Positions 1 through 5,981 of a DNA stretch of 5,981 nucleotides are shown piece after piece. This DNA comes from QQUK01 sp913009765 (lineage in GTDB: Bacteria > Zixibacteria > MSB-5A5 > GN15 > FEB-12): positions 1 to 5,981 of the forward strand of contig CALCCW010000316.1 of assembly GCA_937900185.1 (NCBI GenBank), in the 5' to 3' direction. The notes below the pieces were generated by a model, which saw only the letters and a program-made list of their open reading frames with translations, was not told the DNA's origin and did no database searches. Position 1 is the stretch's first letter, and every line of letters begins with the position of its first letter. The position numbers were made by a program, and so were the translations under genes.

Positions 1-260
1 GAGACCAAAAGAGTTTTTGCTGTTACCACATATTTTTTTTGTTTTAAAAACTGCTGATAATTTTTATAGGAGCAAAGCGAAACAAATCTCTTGTCCACCC
101 ATCCTTGATACCTGTCATATTTCTCAACTTTAAAGAAATTATTTTTTTCATCTAAAACTTTAACAAAATCTGAAAATAAGAGTTGGTTTACCCGTTCAGA
201 ATCGTATTGTGGTTTATTCCACATATCACTGATATTTATTGTTATCCATCCATATTTCAT
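1..260 (-). CDS. N-terminal fragment of an SH3-domain NlpC/P60-type endopeptidase (runs off the left edge)
   Basis: The leftward frame opens with ATG at 260 and stays open to base 1, giving 86 residues without a stop. It begins MKYGWITINISDMWNKP and contains the pattern P-x-x-x-S-E-x-V-x-Q-L-L-F at residues 17-29, then KVLDEKNNFFKVE and YQGWVDKRFV at about residues 51-60. This is the signature of the bacterial SH3 domain that precedes the catalytic domain in NlpC/P60 (C40) gamma-D-glutamyl-diamino acid endopeptidases, which cleave murein peptides, often during wall recycling. The catalytic Cys/His domain lies outside the window, so enzymatic activity is inferred. The start is well bounded: an in-frame TAA lies at 270-272, nine bases before the ATG. 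No signal peptide is visible, which fits a cytoplasmic recycling enzyme, although some relatives are exported. No clear ribosome binding site is seen. The gene is divergent from the aminotransferase. A different SH3-bearing protein remains possible. Confidence 0.78.
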   Translation of the reverse strand, partial: MKYGWITINISDMWNKPQYDSERVNQLLFSDFVKVLDEKNNFFKVEKYDRYQGWVDKRFVSLCSYKNYQQFLKQKKYVVTAKTLLV

Positions 261-271
261 ATCTGTATTTT

Positions 272-287
272 ACAATATGAATATTGT
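272..287. promoter_or_regulatory. 16-base dyad, possible operator in the divergent spacer
   Basis: ACAATAT and ATATTGT form perfect 7-base inverted arms around a 2-base centre. The dyad starts 12 bases upstream of the leftward SH3/NlpC-P60 start codon and 29 bases upstream of the -35 box of the rightward promoter. The size and placement suit a dimeric regulator, but the arms are pure AT apart from one G-C pair each, so chance occurrence in an AT-rich spacer is quite possible. The short centre makes it a poor RNA hairpin and there is no following T-run, so it is not read as a terminator. Confidence 0.3.
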
Positions 288-315
288 TGAATCAATTAAA
301 AACAATCAAAATCTA

Positions 316-344
316 TTGACAAATATACGGATATCAGGTAATAT
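316..344 (+). promoter_or_regulatory. sigma70-type promoter of the aminotransferase gene
   Basis: The -35 box TTGACA (316-321) is a perfect consensus. The -10 box TAATAT (339-344) differs from TATAAT at two positions but keeps TA and the final T. The spacer is exactly 17 bases. Transcription would start near 350-353, leaving a leader of roughly 35 bases before the GTG at 386. The Bacteroidetes-type -7 element (TAnnTTTG) is not matched here, since the bases before TTTG at 345-348 read ATAT. Confidence 0.72.
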
Positions 345-371
345 TTTGTCGTAAATCAGCAAGTAAGAAGC

Positions 372-377
372 AAAGGA
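372..377 (+). promoter_or_regulatory. ribosome binding site deciding the GTG start
   Basis: AAAGGA lies 8 bases upstream of GTG at 386. No in-frame ATG lies between the promoter and this GTG, and the next in-frame ATG is residue 45, inside conserved sequence. The site therefore fixes a GTG start for the aminotransferase and shows that this organism uses Shine-Dalgarno pairing. Confidence 0.65.
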
Positions 378-385
378 TATATACA

Positions 386-1690
386 GTGAAACCGAAACTT
401 TCAAAACATTTTGCGTCAAGAAACCCATCGGCTATCAGAGTAGCCCAAATTGAATTCAGCAAACGAACAGACAACGTCGATGCTGTGAATGTTGCTATCG
501 GCAATGTGTCTCTGCCTATGCATCCGGCGATGCAGGAACGGATGAAAAATTTAGGTTCGGCAGATTCTCCATTTTCCGAAGGCGTTGTAAAATACTCGGC
601 AACAGTCGGATTTAAAGAGACAAACGATGCTTTTTTAAACATTATCGCCTCAAGTGGTTTTGACAGTTCCAAATTGTTTTCACAGATAACAGACGGCGGT
701 TCACAAGCTATGGAGCTTGTAATTATAGGTGTTTGCGGAGAACCCGGGGCTAACGAACGACCTCTATTACTTATTGATGCGGCATATACAAACTACAAAG
801 CAATGACTGAAAGACTGGGGAGAAAAACGCTCTCGGTAACTCGAGCATTAAGCGATGACGGCAGGTTTGCCTACCCCGATTATGCACAAATGGAAAAATT
901 GATTATCGAACATAAACCTTCCGCTGTTGTAGTCATTCCTTATGATAATCCAACTGGACATTTTTATTCGCATGATGCTTATATTGAACTGTGTAAAGTA
1001 GCAGTAAAGCACAATATGTGGATTATTTCCGACGAAGCGTATCGTGAGTTGTATTACACTGATGATAAAGTTACCTCAATTTGGGGAATTACCGAAGATG
1101 ATGTCCCGGGAATTTCAGAACACAGGATTTCTATTGAAACAGCCTCAAAAGTTTGGAATGCCTGCGGGTTACGTGTAGGTGCTATTGTCACAGATAATAC
1201 CGAATTTAATAAACGGTCGATTGCTGAAAATACTGCCAATCTTTGTCCAAATGTTATCGGGCAATATATATTTGGATCGCTTGCTCATGTCTCCCATAAA
1301 GATTTACAGCTATGGTATCAGAAACAAAGAAACTATTATGCTGCGATGCTGTTTGAGTTATCATCACAGATGAAAGAATTGCTACCGGGGATAATTGTAT
1401 CGAGACCGGATGCATCGATTTACTCTGTTGTAGATGTTCGGAATATTGTTGAAGATTCGTTTGACGCATCTGAATTTGTCTTGTATTGTGCTAAAAAAGG
1501 ATACGTTGAAATAGACGGCACACGCAAAACTTTATTAGTCTCCCCGCTTGCCGAGTTTTATTCAATAGATGACAACAGCCCGAATCCGGGAAGAACACAG
1601 ATGCGAATTGCATTTGTTGAAACACCTGACAAGATGAAATTGGTACCGAAATTATTTACTGAACTTTTGAAACAGTATTTAAACAGATAA
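386..1690 (+). CDS. PLP-dependent class I/II aminotransferase (fold type I), substrate unknown
   Basis: The 434-residue product is a cytoplasmic pyridoxal-phosphate enzyme of the aspartate aminotransferase superfamily. The active-site series is complete and in order. DGGSQAM at 103-109 is the phosphate-binding turn. Y134, in DAAYTNY, probably stacks on the PLP ring. NPTG is at 188-191 with N188 on the ring hydroxyl. SDEAYREL at 215-222 carries D216 for the pyridine nitrogen and Y219. SK at 254-255 has K255 as the Schiff-base lysine, followed by GLRVG with R263 for the phosphate. R407 in QMRIAFV is the expected alpha-carboxylate arginine. Family members transfer amino groups between amino acids and 2-oxo acids; the side-chain specificity cannot be read here, so no gene symbol is given. 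There is no signal peptide. The length is somewhat above the roughly 390-400 residues common in the family, partly because of a polar stretch at about 391-403 just before the R407 motif. GTG is the start, supported by AAAGGA upstream. It appears monocistronic and converges on coaE with 3 bases between the stops. Confidence 0.92.
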   Translation: MKPKLSKHFASRNPSAIRVAQIEFSKRTDNVDAVNVAIGNVSLPMHPAMQERMKNLGSADSPFSEGVVKYSATVGFKETNDAFLNIIASSGFDSSKLFSQITDGGSQAMELVIIGVCGEPGANERPLLLIDAAYTNYKAMTERLGRKTLSVTRALSDDGRFAYPDYAQMEKLIIEHKPSAVVVIPYDNPTGHFYSHDAYIELCKVAVKHNMWIISDEAYRELYYTDDKVTSIWGITEDDVPGISEHRISIETASKVWNACGLRVGAIVTDNTEFNKRSIAENTANLCPNVIGQYIFGSLAHVSHKDLQLWYQKQRNYYAAMLFELSSQMKELLPGIIVSRPDASIYSVVDVRNIVEDSFDASEFVLYCAKKGYVEIDGTRKTLLVSPLAEFYSIDDNSPNPGRTQMRIAFVETPDKMKLVPKLFTELLKQYLNR

Positions 1691-1693
1691 CAA

Positions 1694-2305
1694 CTACTTA
1701 TTTAATTTTTCAAGTAATCGTTCTACTTTGATTCTTAATTCTTTTTCAGAAGATGAGTTATAGATAAGAAAATCAGAACGCTGTCTGAGTGCTTGAAAAC
1801 TTTTTTGCTGTTTGTCAATTTCTAAAACAGCTTTACGAGAAAATCCCCGATTAAGCATTCGTTCTATTCGTAATTTTTTATTTGCATGAACCAAAACCAC
1901 GGCATCCATTTTATTGTCTAAATTCCAATCAAGCAGTAAGGCGGCATCAATTATTACATTTTTATTTCTATCTCTGTGTTTTTTTACTTGAGAAAACAGC
2001 TCATCTAAAAGATACGGATGTACTATTTTATTAAGTGTCTTAGTTGTTCTTTTGTTTTTAAATGCTTTTTCTCGCAGAACTTCTCTTCTTAATATCGTTT
2101 TATTGATCAGTATATCTTTGCCAAATTCTTTTGCAAGTTTTTTGAGAACAGCCGGATTATGGGTTACAACAGCTTTACCTATTTTATCAGCATCTACAAT
2201 AGCCCAATGAAATGATTGAAAAATCTTTGTAACAGTAGATTTACCAACGCCGATTTTTCCGGTTATACCAACAACTAAATTTTTCTTTCTGTTTTTCTTC
2301 ATCAT
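1694..2305 (-). CDS. coaE: dephospho-CoA kinase
   Basis: CoaE phosphorylates the 3'-hydroxyl of dephospho-CoA with ATP, the last step of coenzyme A synthesis, in the cytoplasm. The 203-residue product has the usual family length. Visible elements are the P-loop GKIGVGKS at 16-23 preceded by VVGIT, the DADKIG segment at 38-43 (D38 and D40 sit where the family binds substrate), LNKIVHP ending at H96-P97, VIIDAALLLDW at 117-127 (the family's DxPLL-type strand, with A for P), the lid region RMLNRGFSRKAVLEIDKQQ, and the C-terminal SDFLIYNSSSEKEL segment. The first two codons are both ATG. AGG at 2310-2312 lies 4 bases before the first ATG and 7 before the second, so translation may start at 2302, giving 202 residues. 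The N-terminus is unusually lysine and arginine rich (MMKKNRKKN). It is the last gene seen in the leftward operon, 11 bases after the membrane-protein gene, and stops with TAG 3 bases from the convergent aminotransferase stop. No terminator hairpin is visible at the junction. Confidence 0.95.
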   Translation of the reverse strand: MMKKNRKKNLVVGITGKIGVGKSTVTKIFQSFHWAIVDADKIGKAVVTHNPAVLKKLAKEFGKDILINKTILRREVLREKAFKNKRTTKTLNKIVHPYLLDELFSQVKKHRDRNKNVIIDAALLLDWNLDNKMDAVVLVHANKKLRIERMLNRGFSRKAVLEIDKQQKSFQALRQRSDFLIYNSSSEKELRIKVERLLEKLNK

Positions 2306-2316
2306 ATTACCTGTAA

Positions 2317-2988
2317 TTATATTCTTTTGAAAAACAATACTTGTATAGAAAATGGGTTAAATATTTCATTGAAAAACTTATTATCTTTTAATCCGATAGG
2401 CGAAGCAGACGGGTCAATATTTTTGGTCGGAGTGAAATTCACACTATTAAATGTTTGCCCTACGGCAATATCCAAAAAAAACAACTTGTGTATTTCAACA
2501 TTAATACCAAGAGAAAGATTGACACCAATCCGATGCTCCCAAATTGTGCTGTGAGGAGTATAATAATAATCATACTCAAATCCATTTTCATGATATAAAA
2601 GAAAAGAGCTTTGCATAAGATTCCAGCGAAATCCGGTTTCCAATTTTAAATTTCTATATCTGATTGTTTCCCAATTATCGGATTTGAATTCATTGGATGA
2701 ACTATATCCTATACCAAATTTTGTAGATATTTTATTACTAAAATGATAATAAAGTTTTGCATGGTACATAGGTGAATACTTGATAAGATTTGCTTCATCA
2801 GTTCGTTTTGAAATTCCAAGTGCAAGTTGAAAAAACGGAGAAAATTTTGTTAGTAAACTATCTTCAATTTCTATCGCAGTAGTTGTATCCGGGTGAGTAG
2901 CTTTAATTTCAATAGCAGGCACTGTAGATGCCAAAGAAATTAAAAGCAGAATTAGAATAAACTTGAGAGTCAACTTATTTTGCTTCAA
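2317..2988 (-). CDS. exported protein, predicted small outer-membrane beta-barrel
   Basis: I do not recognise a named family. With TTG at 2988 as start the product has 223 residues. Residues 1-25 form a textbook signal peptide: K2, K5 and K9, then a hydrophobic core FILILLLISLAS, then VPA with cleavage likely after A25. The mature part is rich in aromatics and in alternating polar/hydrophobic segments at about 51-60, 71-83, 86-96, 108-122, 126-137, 150-163, 167-180 and 212-222. Eight such strands would suit an 8-stranded outer-membrane barrel, so location in the outer membrane is inferred. There is no lipobox cysteine. The frame stays open up to an ATG at 3033, but that start would put 15 unneeded residues before the signal peptide and overlap polA by 59 bases. 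The TTG is preceded by AGGTGAT and overlaps polA by only 14 bases; GTG at 3000 is another option. It sits between polA and coaE in one operon, yet has no evident link to DNA repair or CoA synthesis. Confidence 0.75.
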   Translation of the reverse strand: MKQNKLTLKFILILLLISLASTVPAIEIKATHPDTTTAIEIEDSLLTKFSPFFQLALGISKRTDEANLIKYSPMYHAKLYYHFSNKISTKFGIGYSSSNEFKSDNWETIRYRNLKLETGFRWNLMQSSFLLYHENGFEYDYYYTPHSTIWEHRIGVNLSLGINVEIHKLFFLDIAVGQTFNSVNFTPTKNIDPSASPIGLKDNKFFNEIFNPFSIQVLFFKRI

Positions 2989-5692
2989 GCCAATTATCAC
3001 CTGTCCCGATGTCAGCAACCAAAGGAACTTCAAAGTCAGTCACTTTTTCCATACCTTCTCTGACAATCTTTTCAACTTCTTTCTGTTCGGGTTTGAACAC
3101 GTCAAAAACCAATTCATCATGCACCTGCAATACCATCTTTGATTTCATTCCGTTCATTTTATTATAAATGCGAATCATGGCAAGTTTTATAATATCGGCG
3201 GCGGTACCCTGAATTGGTGTATTTATTGCAATCCGTTCAGCAAATTGTCTTTGAGCATAATTTGAGCTGTTTATCTCAGGAAGGTATCGTCGTCTATTAT
3301 AATGAGTTATAACATATCCTTTTTGACGGGCAAATTCTTTCATGGTAATCATATAGTCACTGATACCCGGATATCTATTAAAATATGTTTCAATAAATTC
3401 TTTAGATTCATCAACCGTCATGCCGGATTGCTGTGACAATCCAAAAGCAGAGACACCATAAATAATAGCAAAATTTGCTGTTTTGGCGGCTCGACGCATA
3501 TCATCGGTAACATCATCTAAAGCGACACCGTATACCTCTGCTGCCGTGCGTTTATGAATATCTTCTTTGTTTTTAAACGCTTTGAGCAGAGTTTTATCAT
3601 TGGCATAATGTGCAAGTATCCGCAATTCTATTTGAGAATAATCGGCAACTAAAAGCGTGTAATTTTTATCTCTCGGAATAAATGCTTTGCGAATCTGCCG
3701 TCCTTCTTCGGTACGAATAGGGATATTCTGTAAATTTGGGTCAGTTGAAGATAACCTGCCGGTTACGGCAACTGTTTGATTAAACGATGAATGCACACGA
3801 TTGGTGTCTTTACGAACAAGTTTTGGAATCGCATCAACATAAGTAGATTTTAATTTTGAAAACTGACGATACTCAAGCATCAATTTTGGGAAATCATGTA
3901 TCTTAGCAAGTTCTTCTAATACTTTTACATCAGTTGAAAAACCTGTTTTTTTTGCTGTTTTTCCTTTAGTGGGTAGATTTAATTTATCAAAAAGTATATG
4001 AGAAAGCTGCTGTGTAGATTTTATGTTAAACTCTCCCCCTGCTATTTTGTAAATTTCAGAAGTTAAGTTATTGAGTTTTATTTCCATTTCTGCTGATAAT
4101 TTATTTAGATAGGCAACATCAACATTGATTCCGGTCTCTTCAATATTTGTTAGAATTTCAACAAGTGGAAGTTCAATGTTATAATAAAGATTATCCATAT
4201 CAAGCTCTTCAATTATAGGAGCAAGTACACCTCGCAGTTGATAGGTGTAATCGGAATCTTCAACAGCATAAAATGTTGCTTTATCAATAGGCACAATATC
4301 AAATGTTTTTTGATTTTTACCGCTGCCTATAAGGTCAGATATCGGCTGCATTTGGTAATCAAAATATTTTAAAGCAAGCATCGAAAGTGAATTCTCACGT
4401 GCTGATGGATTGATAAGATAACCGGCAATCATTGTATCAAAACTAACCGGTTTTATCTCTATACCATAACGATGAAAAACCTTTAAGTCGTATTTAATAT
4501 TTTGACCAAACTTTTGAACATTTTTATTTAGGAATAAATATTTGAGAATTTCAAGTGTTTCTTCAAGAGGGAGATTTCTATCTGTTTCATCAAGATGTGC
4601 TACCGGAATATAATAGCCTGCATTGGCTTTTTCAGAGATTGAAATTCCTACAAGTTTGGCATCTAATGCATTCACAGAGGTTGTCTCGGTATCTATTGCT
4701 ATTTCTTTTACTTTTAAAAGTTTGTTGACAATTTTTTTAAGCTCTTCTAAAGAGGAAACTGTCTTGTAATCTTTGGTAATCTTTTTTTCCTTAACTTCAA
4801 CATCCTGTGCTAATTCCGAACTTCCCAGAACATCTTTGAGAATTCTTCCAAACTCAAGTTCCATAAACAGTTCTTTTGAAAGTTCGTAATTAAATTCTCT
4901 TCGTTTTAAATCATCCAAACAATATTTTACAGGAACTTCTTTATCAATTGTAACTAATTCTTTAGAAAGTTTAGCAAGTTCAATATTTTCAGCAATTTTT
5001 TTTCTGGCACCTTTGGCTTTAATCTGTTCATAATTCTCTAATATTTTTTCCAAGTTGCCAAACTGTTCTAAAAGTATATCAGCAGTTTTAGGACCTATAC
5101 CCGGCACACCCGGAACATTATCGGAAGCATCACCCATGAGAGCAAGTTTATCAATTACAAGTTCAGGATAGACCCCAAATTTTTCTTTTACTCCTTCTCT
5201 GTCATAGAGTATCGGTTCGCCGGTAGCACTTTTGGGATTATATATTTTAATTTGTTCGTTCACCAATTGGAAAAAATCTTTATCACCGGTCACACACCAA
5301 ACTTCCATCCCCTGCTTGGCGGCATCATGTGCAATTGTTCCGATAACATCATCGGCTTCATACCCTTCCATTTCAAGTGAAATAATATTAAGTGCATCGA
5401 CAGATTCTCTGATTCTTGGAAGCTGTGCAACAAGTTCATCGGGCATTTTGGCACGGGTCGATTTATATTCACTATACATTTTATGTCTGAAAGTAGGGGC
5501 TTTGGTATCAAATATAACGGCAATATAATCAGGATTTTCTTTTTGGATTAATTTCAAAATTGAATTCACAAAACCAAATGTCGCCGAGGTATCCTCACCT
5601 TTTGAATTAATAAGGGGATTGCGAATAAAAGCAAAGTATGCCCGATAGAACATTGCCGAACCATCAATAAGATATAGTGATTTATTCTTCAT
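2975..5692 (-). CDS. polA: DNA polymerase I, with intact 5' nuclease, proofreading and polymerase domains
   Basis: The 905-residue enzyme fills gaps and removes RNA primers in replication and excision repair. Residues 1 to about 290 form the 5' nuclease: LIDGSAMFYRAY (D10), FDTKAPTFRH (D62), EADDVIG (E112, D114, D115), TGDKDFFQLV (D137, D139), GDASDNVPG (D188, D191), then the helix-hairpin-helix GIGPKTA. About 310-490 is the 3'-5' exonuclease with all acidic residues: D334 and E336 in IDTETT, D402 in GQNIKYD, and Y475/D479 in YAVED, so proofreading should be active. About 500-905 is the polymerase: TGRLSSTDPNLQNIP at 644-658, motif A DYSQIELR at 684-691 (D684), motif B RRAAKTANFAIIYG at 733-746 (R733, K737, F741, Y745) and motif C HDE at 858-860. 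F741 is at the position of E. coli F762, which discriminates against dideoxynucleotides. A742 replaces the glycine usual after that phenylalanine. Length is close to E. coli Pol I (928). The ATG overlaps the nadD stop (ATGA); no strong ribosome binding site is seen, so translational coupling is likely. Confidence 0.98.
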   Translation of the reverse strand: MKNKSLYLIDGSAMFYRAYFAFIRNPLINSKGEDTSATFGFVNSILKLIQKENPDYIAVIFDTKAPTFRHKMYSEYKSTRAKMPDELVAQLPRIRESVDALNIISLEMEGYEADDVIGTIAHDAAKQGMEVWCVTGDKDFFQLVNEQIKIYNPKSATGEPILYDREGVKEKFGVYPELVIDKLALMGDASDNVPGVPGIGPKTADILLEQFGNLEKILENYEQIKAKGARKKIAENIELAKLSKELVTIDKEVPVKYCLDDLKRREFNYELSKELFMELEFGRILKDVLGSSELAQDVEVKEKKITKDYKTVSSLEELKKIVNKLLKVKEIAIDTETTSVNALDAKLVGISISEKANAGYYIPVAHLDETDRNLPLEETLEILKYLFLNKNVQKFGQNIKYDLKVFHRYGIEIKPVSFDTMIAGYLINPSARENSLSMLALKYFDYQMQPISDLIGSGKNQKTFDIVPIDKATFYAVEDSDYTYQLRGVLAPIIEELDMDNLYYNIELPLVEILTNIEETGINVDVAYLNKLSAEMEIKLNNLTSEIYKIAGGEFNIKSTQQLSHILFDKLNLPTKGKTAKKTGFSTDVKVLEELAKIHDFPKLMLEYRQFSKLKSTYVDAIPKLVRKDTNRVHSSFNQTVAVTGRLSSTDPNLQNIPIRTEEGRQIRKAFIPRDKNYTLLVADYSQIELRILAHYANDKTLLKAFKNKEDIHKRTAAEVYGVALDDVTDDMRRAAKTANFAIIYGVSAFGLSQQSGMTVDESKEFIETYFNRYPGISDYMITMKEFARQKGYVITHYNRRRYLPEINSSNYAQRQFAERIAINTPIQGTAADIIKLAMIRIYNKMNGMKSKMVLQVHDELVFDVFKPEQKEVEKIVREGMEKVTDFEVPLVADIGTGDNWLEAK
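2996..3002 (-). promoter_or_regulatory. ribosome binding site inside the polA 3' end
   Basis: On the minus strand AGGTGAT, fully complementary to the ATCACCT part of the common 16S rRNA 3' end, lies 7 bases before the TTG at 2988. It falls within the last codons of polA. It decides the proposed TTG start of the membrane-protein gene and suggests coupling of its translation to polA. Confidence 0.5.
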
Positions 5693-5981
5693 TGTCTATA
5701 TAATTTTCTTTCTTTAATATATTTCAACACATCGGAATGTAAAATTGTTTTAAGTCTTTCAAATTCATTTTGCTTAAGCATTCTTTTTATCTCTGTTGAG
5801 GATATGTCAATTTCGCTTGTTTCAATATACTCAACTGAATCGGAAAAGTCATTTTCTATTAAATTCATATCAAACGGCGGTCTTTTACCGGCAACTATTT
5901 TTATTTCATCTATAATCTCAGATGCTCTATGCCATAAAGGTATTTGGGAAATATTATCAGCACCAATAATAAGATCGGAAG
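5689..5981 (-). CDS. nadD: nicotinate-nucleotide adenylyltransferase, C-terminal fragment (runs off the right edge)
   Basis: The leftward frame is open from the right edge to a TGA at 5689-5691 and gives the last 96 residues of a protein. NadD joins nicotinate mononucleotide and ATP to form nicotinate adenine dinucleotide on the way to NAD. The fragment shows the family's LIIGADNISQIPLWHRASEI segment (fragment residues 3-22, G6-A7-D8), a strand IKIVAGKRPP, then IDISSTEIKRML holding the ISSTxI(R) nucleotide-binding motif at 59-65, and ends VLKYIKERKLY in place of the typical VxxYIxxxxLY tail. The arginine that usually closes the ISSTxIR motif is lysine here (K65), with an arginine directly after. 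The N-terminal nucleotide-binding half, with its HxGH-type motif, lies outside the window. The stop overlaps the polA start as ATGA, so both are in one operon. Another nucleotidyltransferase such as a NadM-like protein is less likely because of the C-terminal pattern. Confidence 0.9.
   Translation of the reverse strand, partial: SDLIIGADNISQIPLWHRASEIIDEIKIVAGKRPPFDMNLIENDFSDSVEYIETSEIDISSTEIKRMLKQNEFERLKTILHSDVLKYIKERKLYRQ

Noticed and set aside
281..309. Possible leftward promoter TTGATT (304-309) with 17-base spacer and CAATAT (281-286) for the SH3/NlpC-P60 gene
   Set aside because: The -10 box lacks the initial T and overlaps the dyad; in such an AT-rich stretch many equally weak matches exist.
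334..672. Leftward open frame of 112 codons over the start of the aminotransferase gene
   Set aside because: It is antisense to conserved aminotransferase codons and covers its promoter; the translation shows no family motif.
1054..1469. Short open frames on both strands inside the aminotransferase gene
   Set aside because: They are out-of-frame shadows of a complete, motif-supported gene and have no ribosome binding site or recognisable protein pattern.
1695..1719. Inverted repeat TACTT/AAGTA at the convergent junction as a possible bidirectional terminator
   Set aside because: Arms of 5 AT-rich pairs with a 12-base loop are too weak, and no proper T-run follows.
2327..2554. Rightward open frame of 75 codons opposite the membrane-protein gene
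   Set aside because: It is antisense to the beta-strand coding region, with no promoter or family resemblance.
5232..5528. Rightward and leftward open frames over the polA 5' nuclease region
   Set aside because: Both overlap conserved Pol I nuclease motifs in other frames and are shadows.
1..5981. Search for mobile elements, CRISPR arrays, tRNA or rRNA genes, riboswitches and toxin-antitoxin or defence genes
   Set aside because: Nearly every base is accounted for by six protein genes; no direct repeats, tRNA-like cloverleaf or defence-type domain was seen.

Overview
This AT-rich bacterial window carries six protein genes packed almost end to end. Two of them run off the window edges. Everything readable is chromosomal housekeeping material. 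No RNA gene, mobile element, CRISPR array or long repeat is visible. The stop codons in use are TAA, TAG and TGA, so the code is standard. The organism is most likely a Gram-negative member of, or close to, the Bacteroidetes/Chlorobi/Ignavibacteria group. Reasons are a signal-peptide protein with outer-membrane barrel character, a cytoplasmic-type SH3/NlpC-P60 endopeptidase, and the style of the Pol I sequence. Readable Shine-Dalgarno sites and a TTGACA/TAATAT promoter argue against typical Bacteroidia. This placement is inference only.

Left part (1-385): the 5' end of a leftward gene encodes an SH3-type domain as found at the N-terminus of NlpC/P60 murein-peptide endopeptidases. It is divergent from a rightward gene. 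The 125-base divergent spacer holds a near-consensus sigma70 promoter facing right and a 16-base dyad.

Middle (386-1690): a complete fold-type I PLP-dependent aminotransferase starts at GTG. It ends 3 bases from the end of the convergent leftward operon.

Right part (1694-5981): a leftward, tightly coupled operon in the order nadD (partial), polA, a small predicted outer-membrane beta-barrel protein, coaE. Junctions are a 4-base ATGA overlap, a 14-base overlap (with the TTG start proposed here) and an 11-base gap. NadD makes nicotinate adenine dinucleotide on the route to NAD, Pol I replicates and repairs DNA, and CoaE performs the last step of CoA synthesis. The membrane protein between them has no obvious functional link.

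I looked for an undescribed system and do not see one. The points most worth a second look are the membrane-protein gene inside the operon with a start hidden in the polA coding region, the two edge genes, and the dyad in the divergent spacer.
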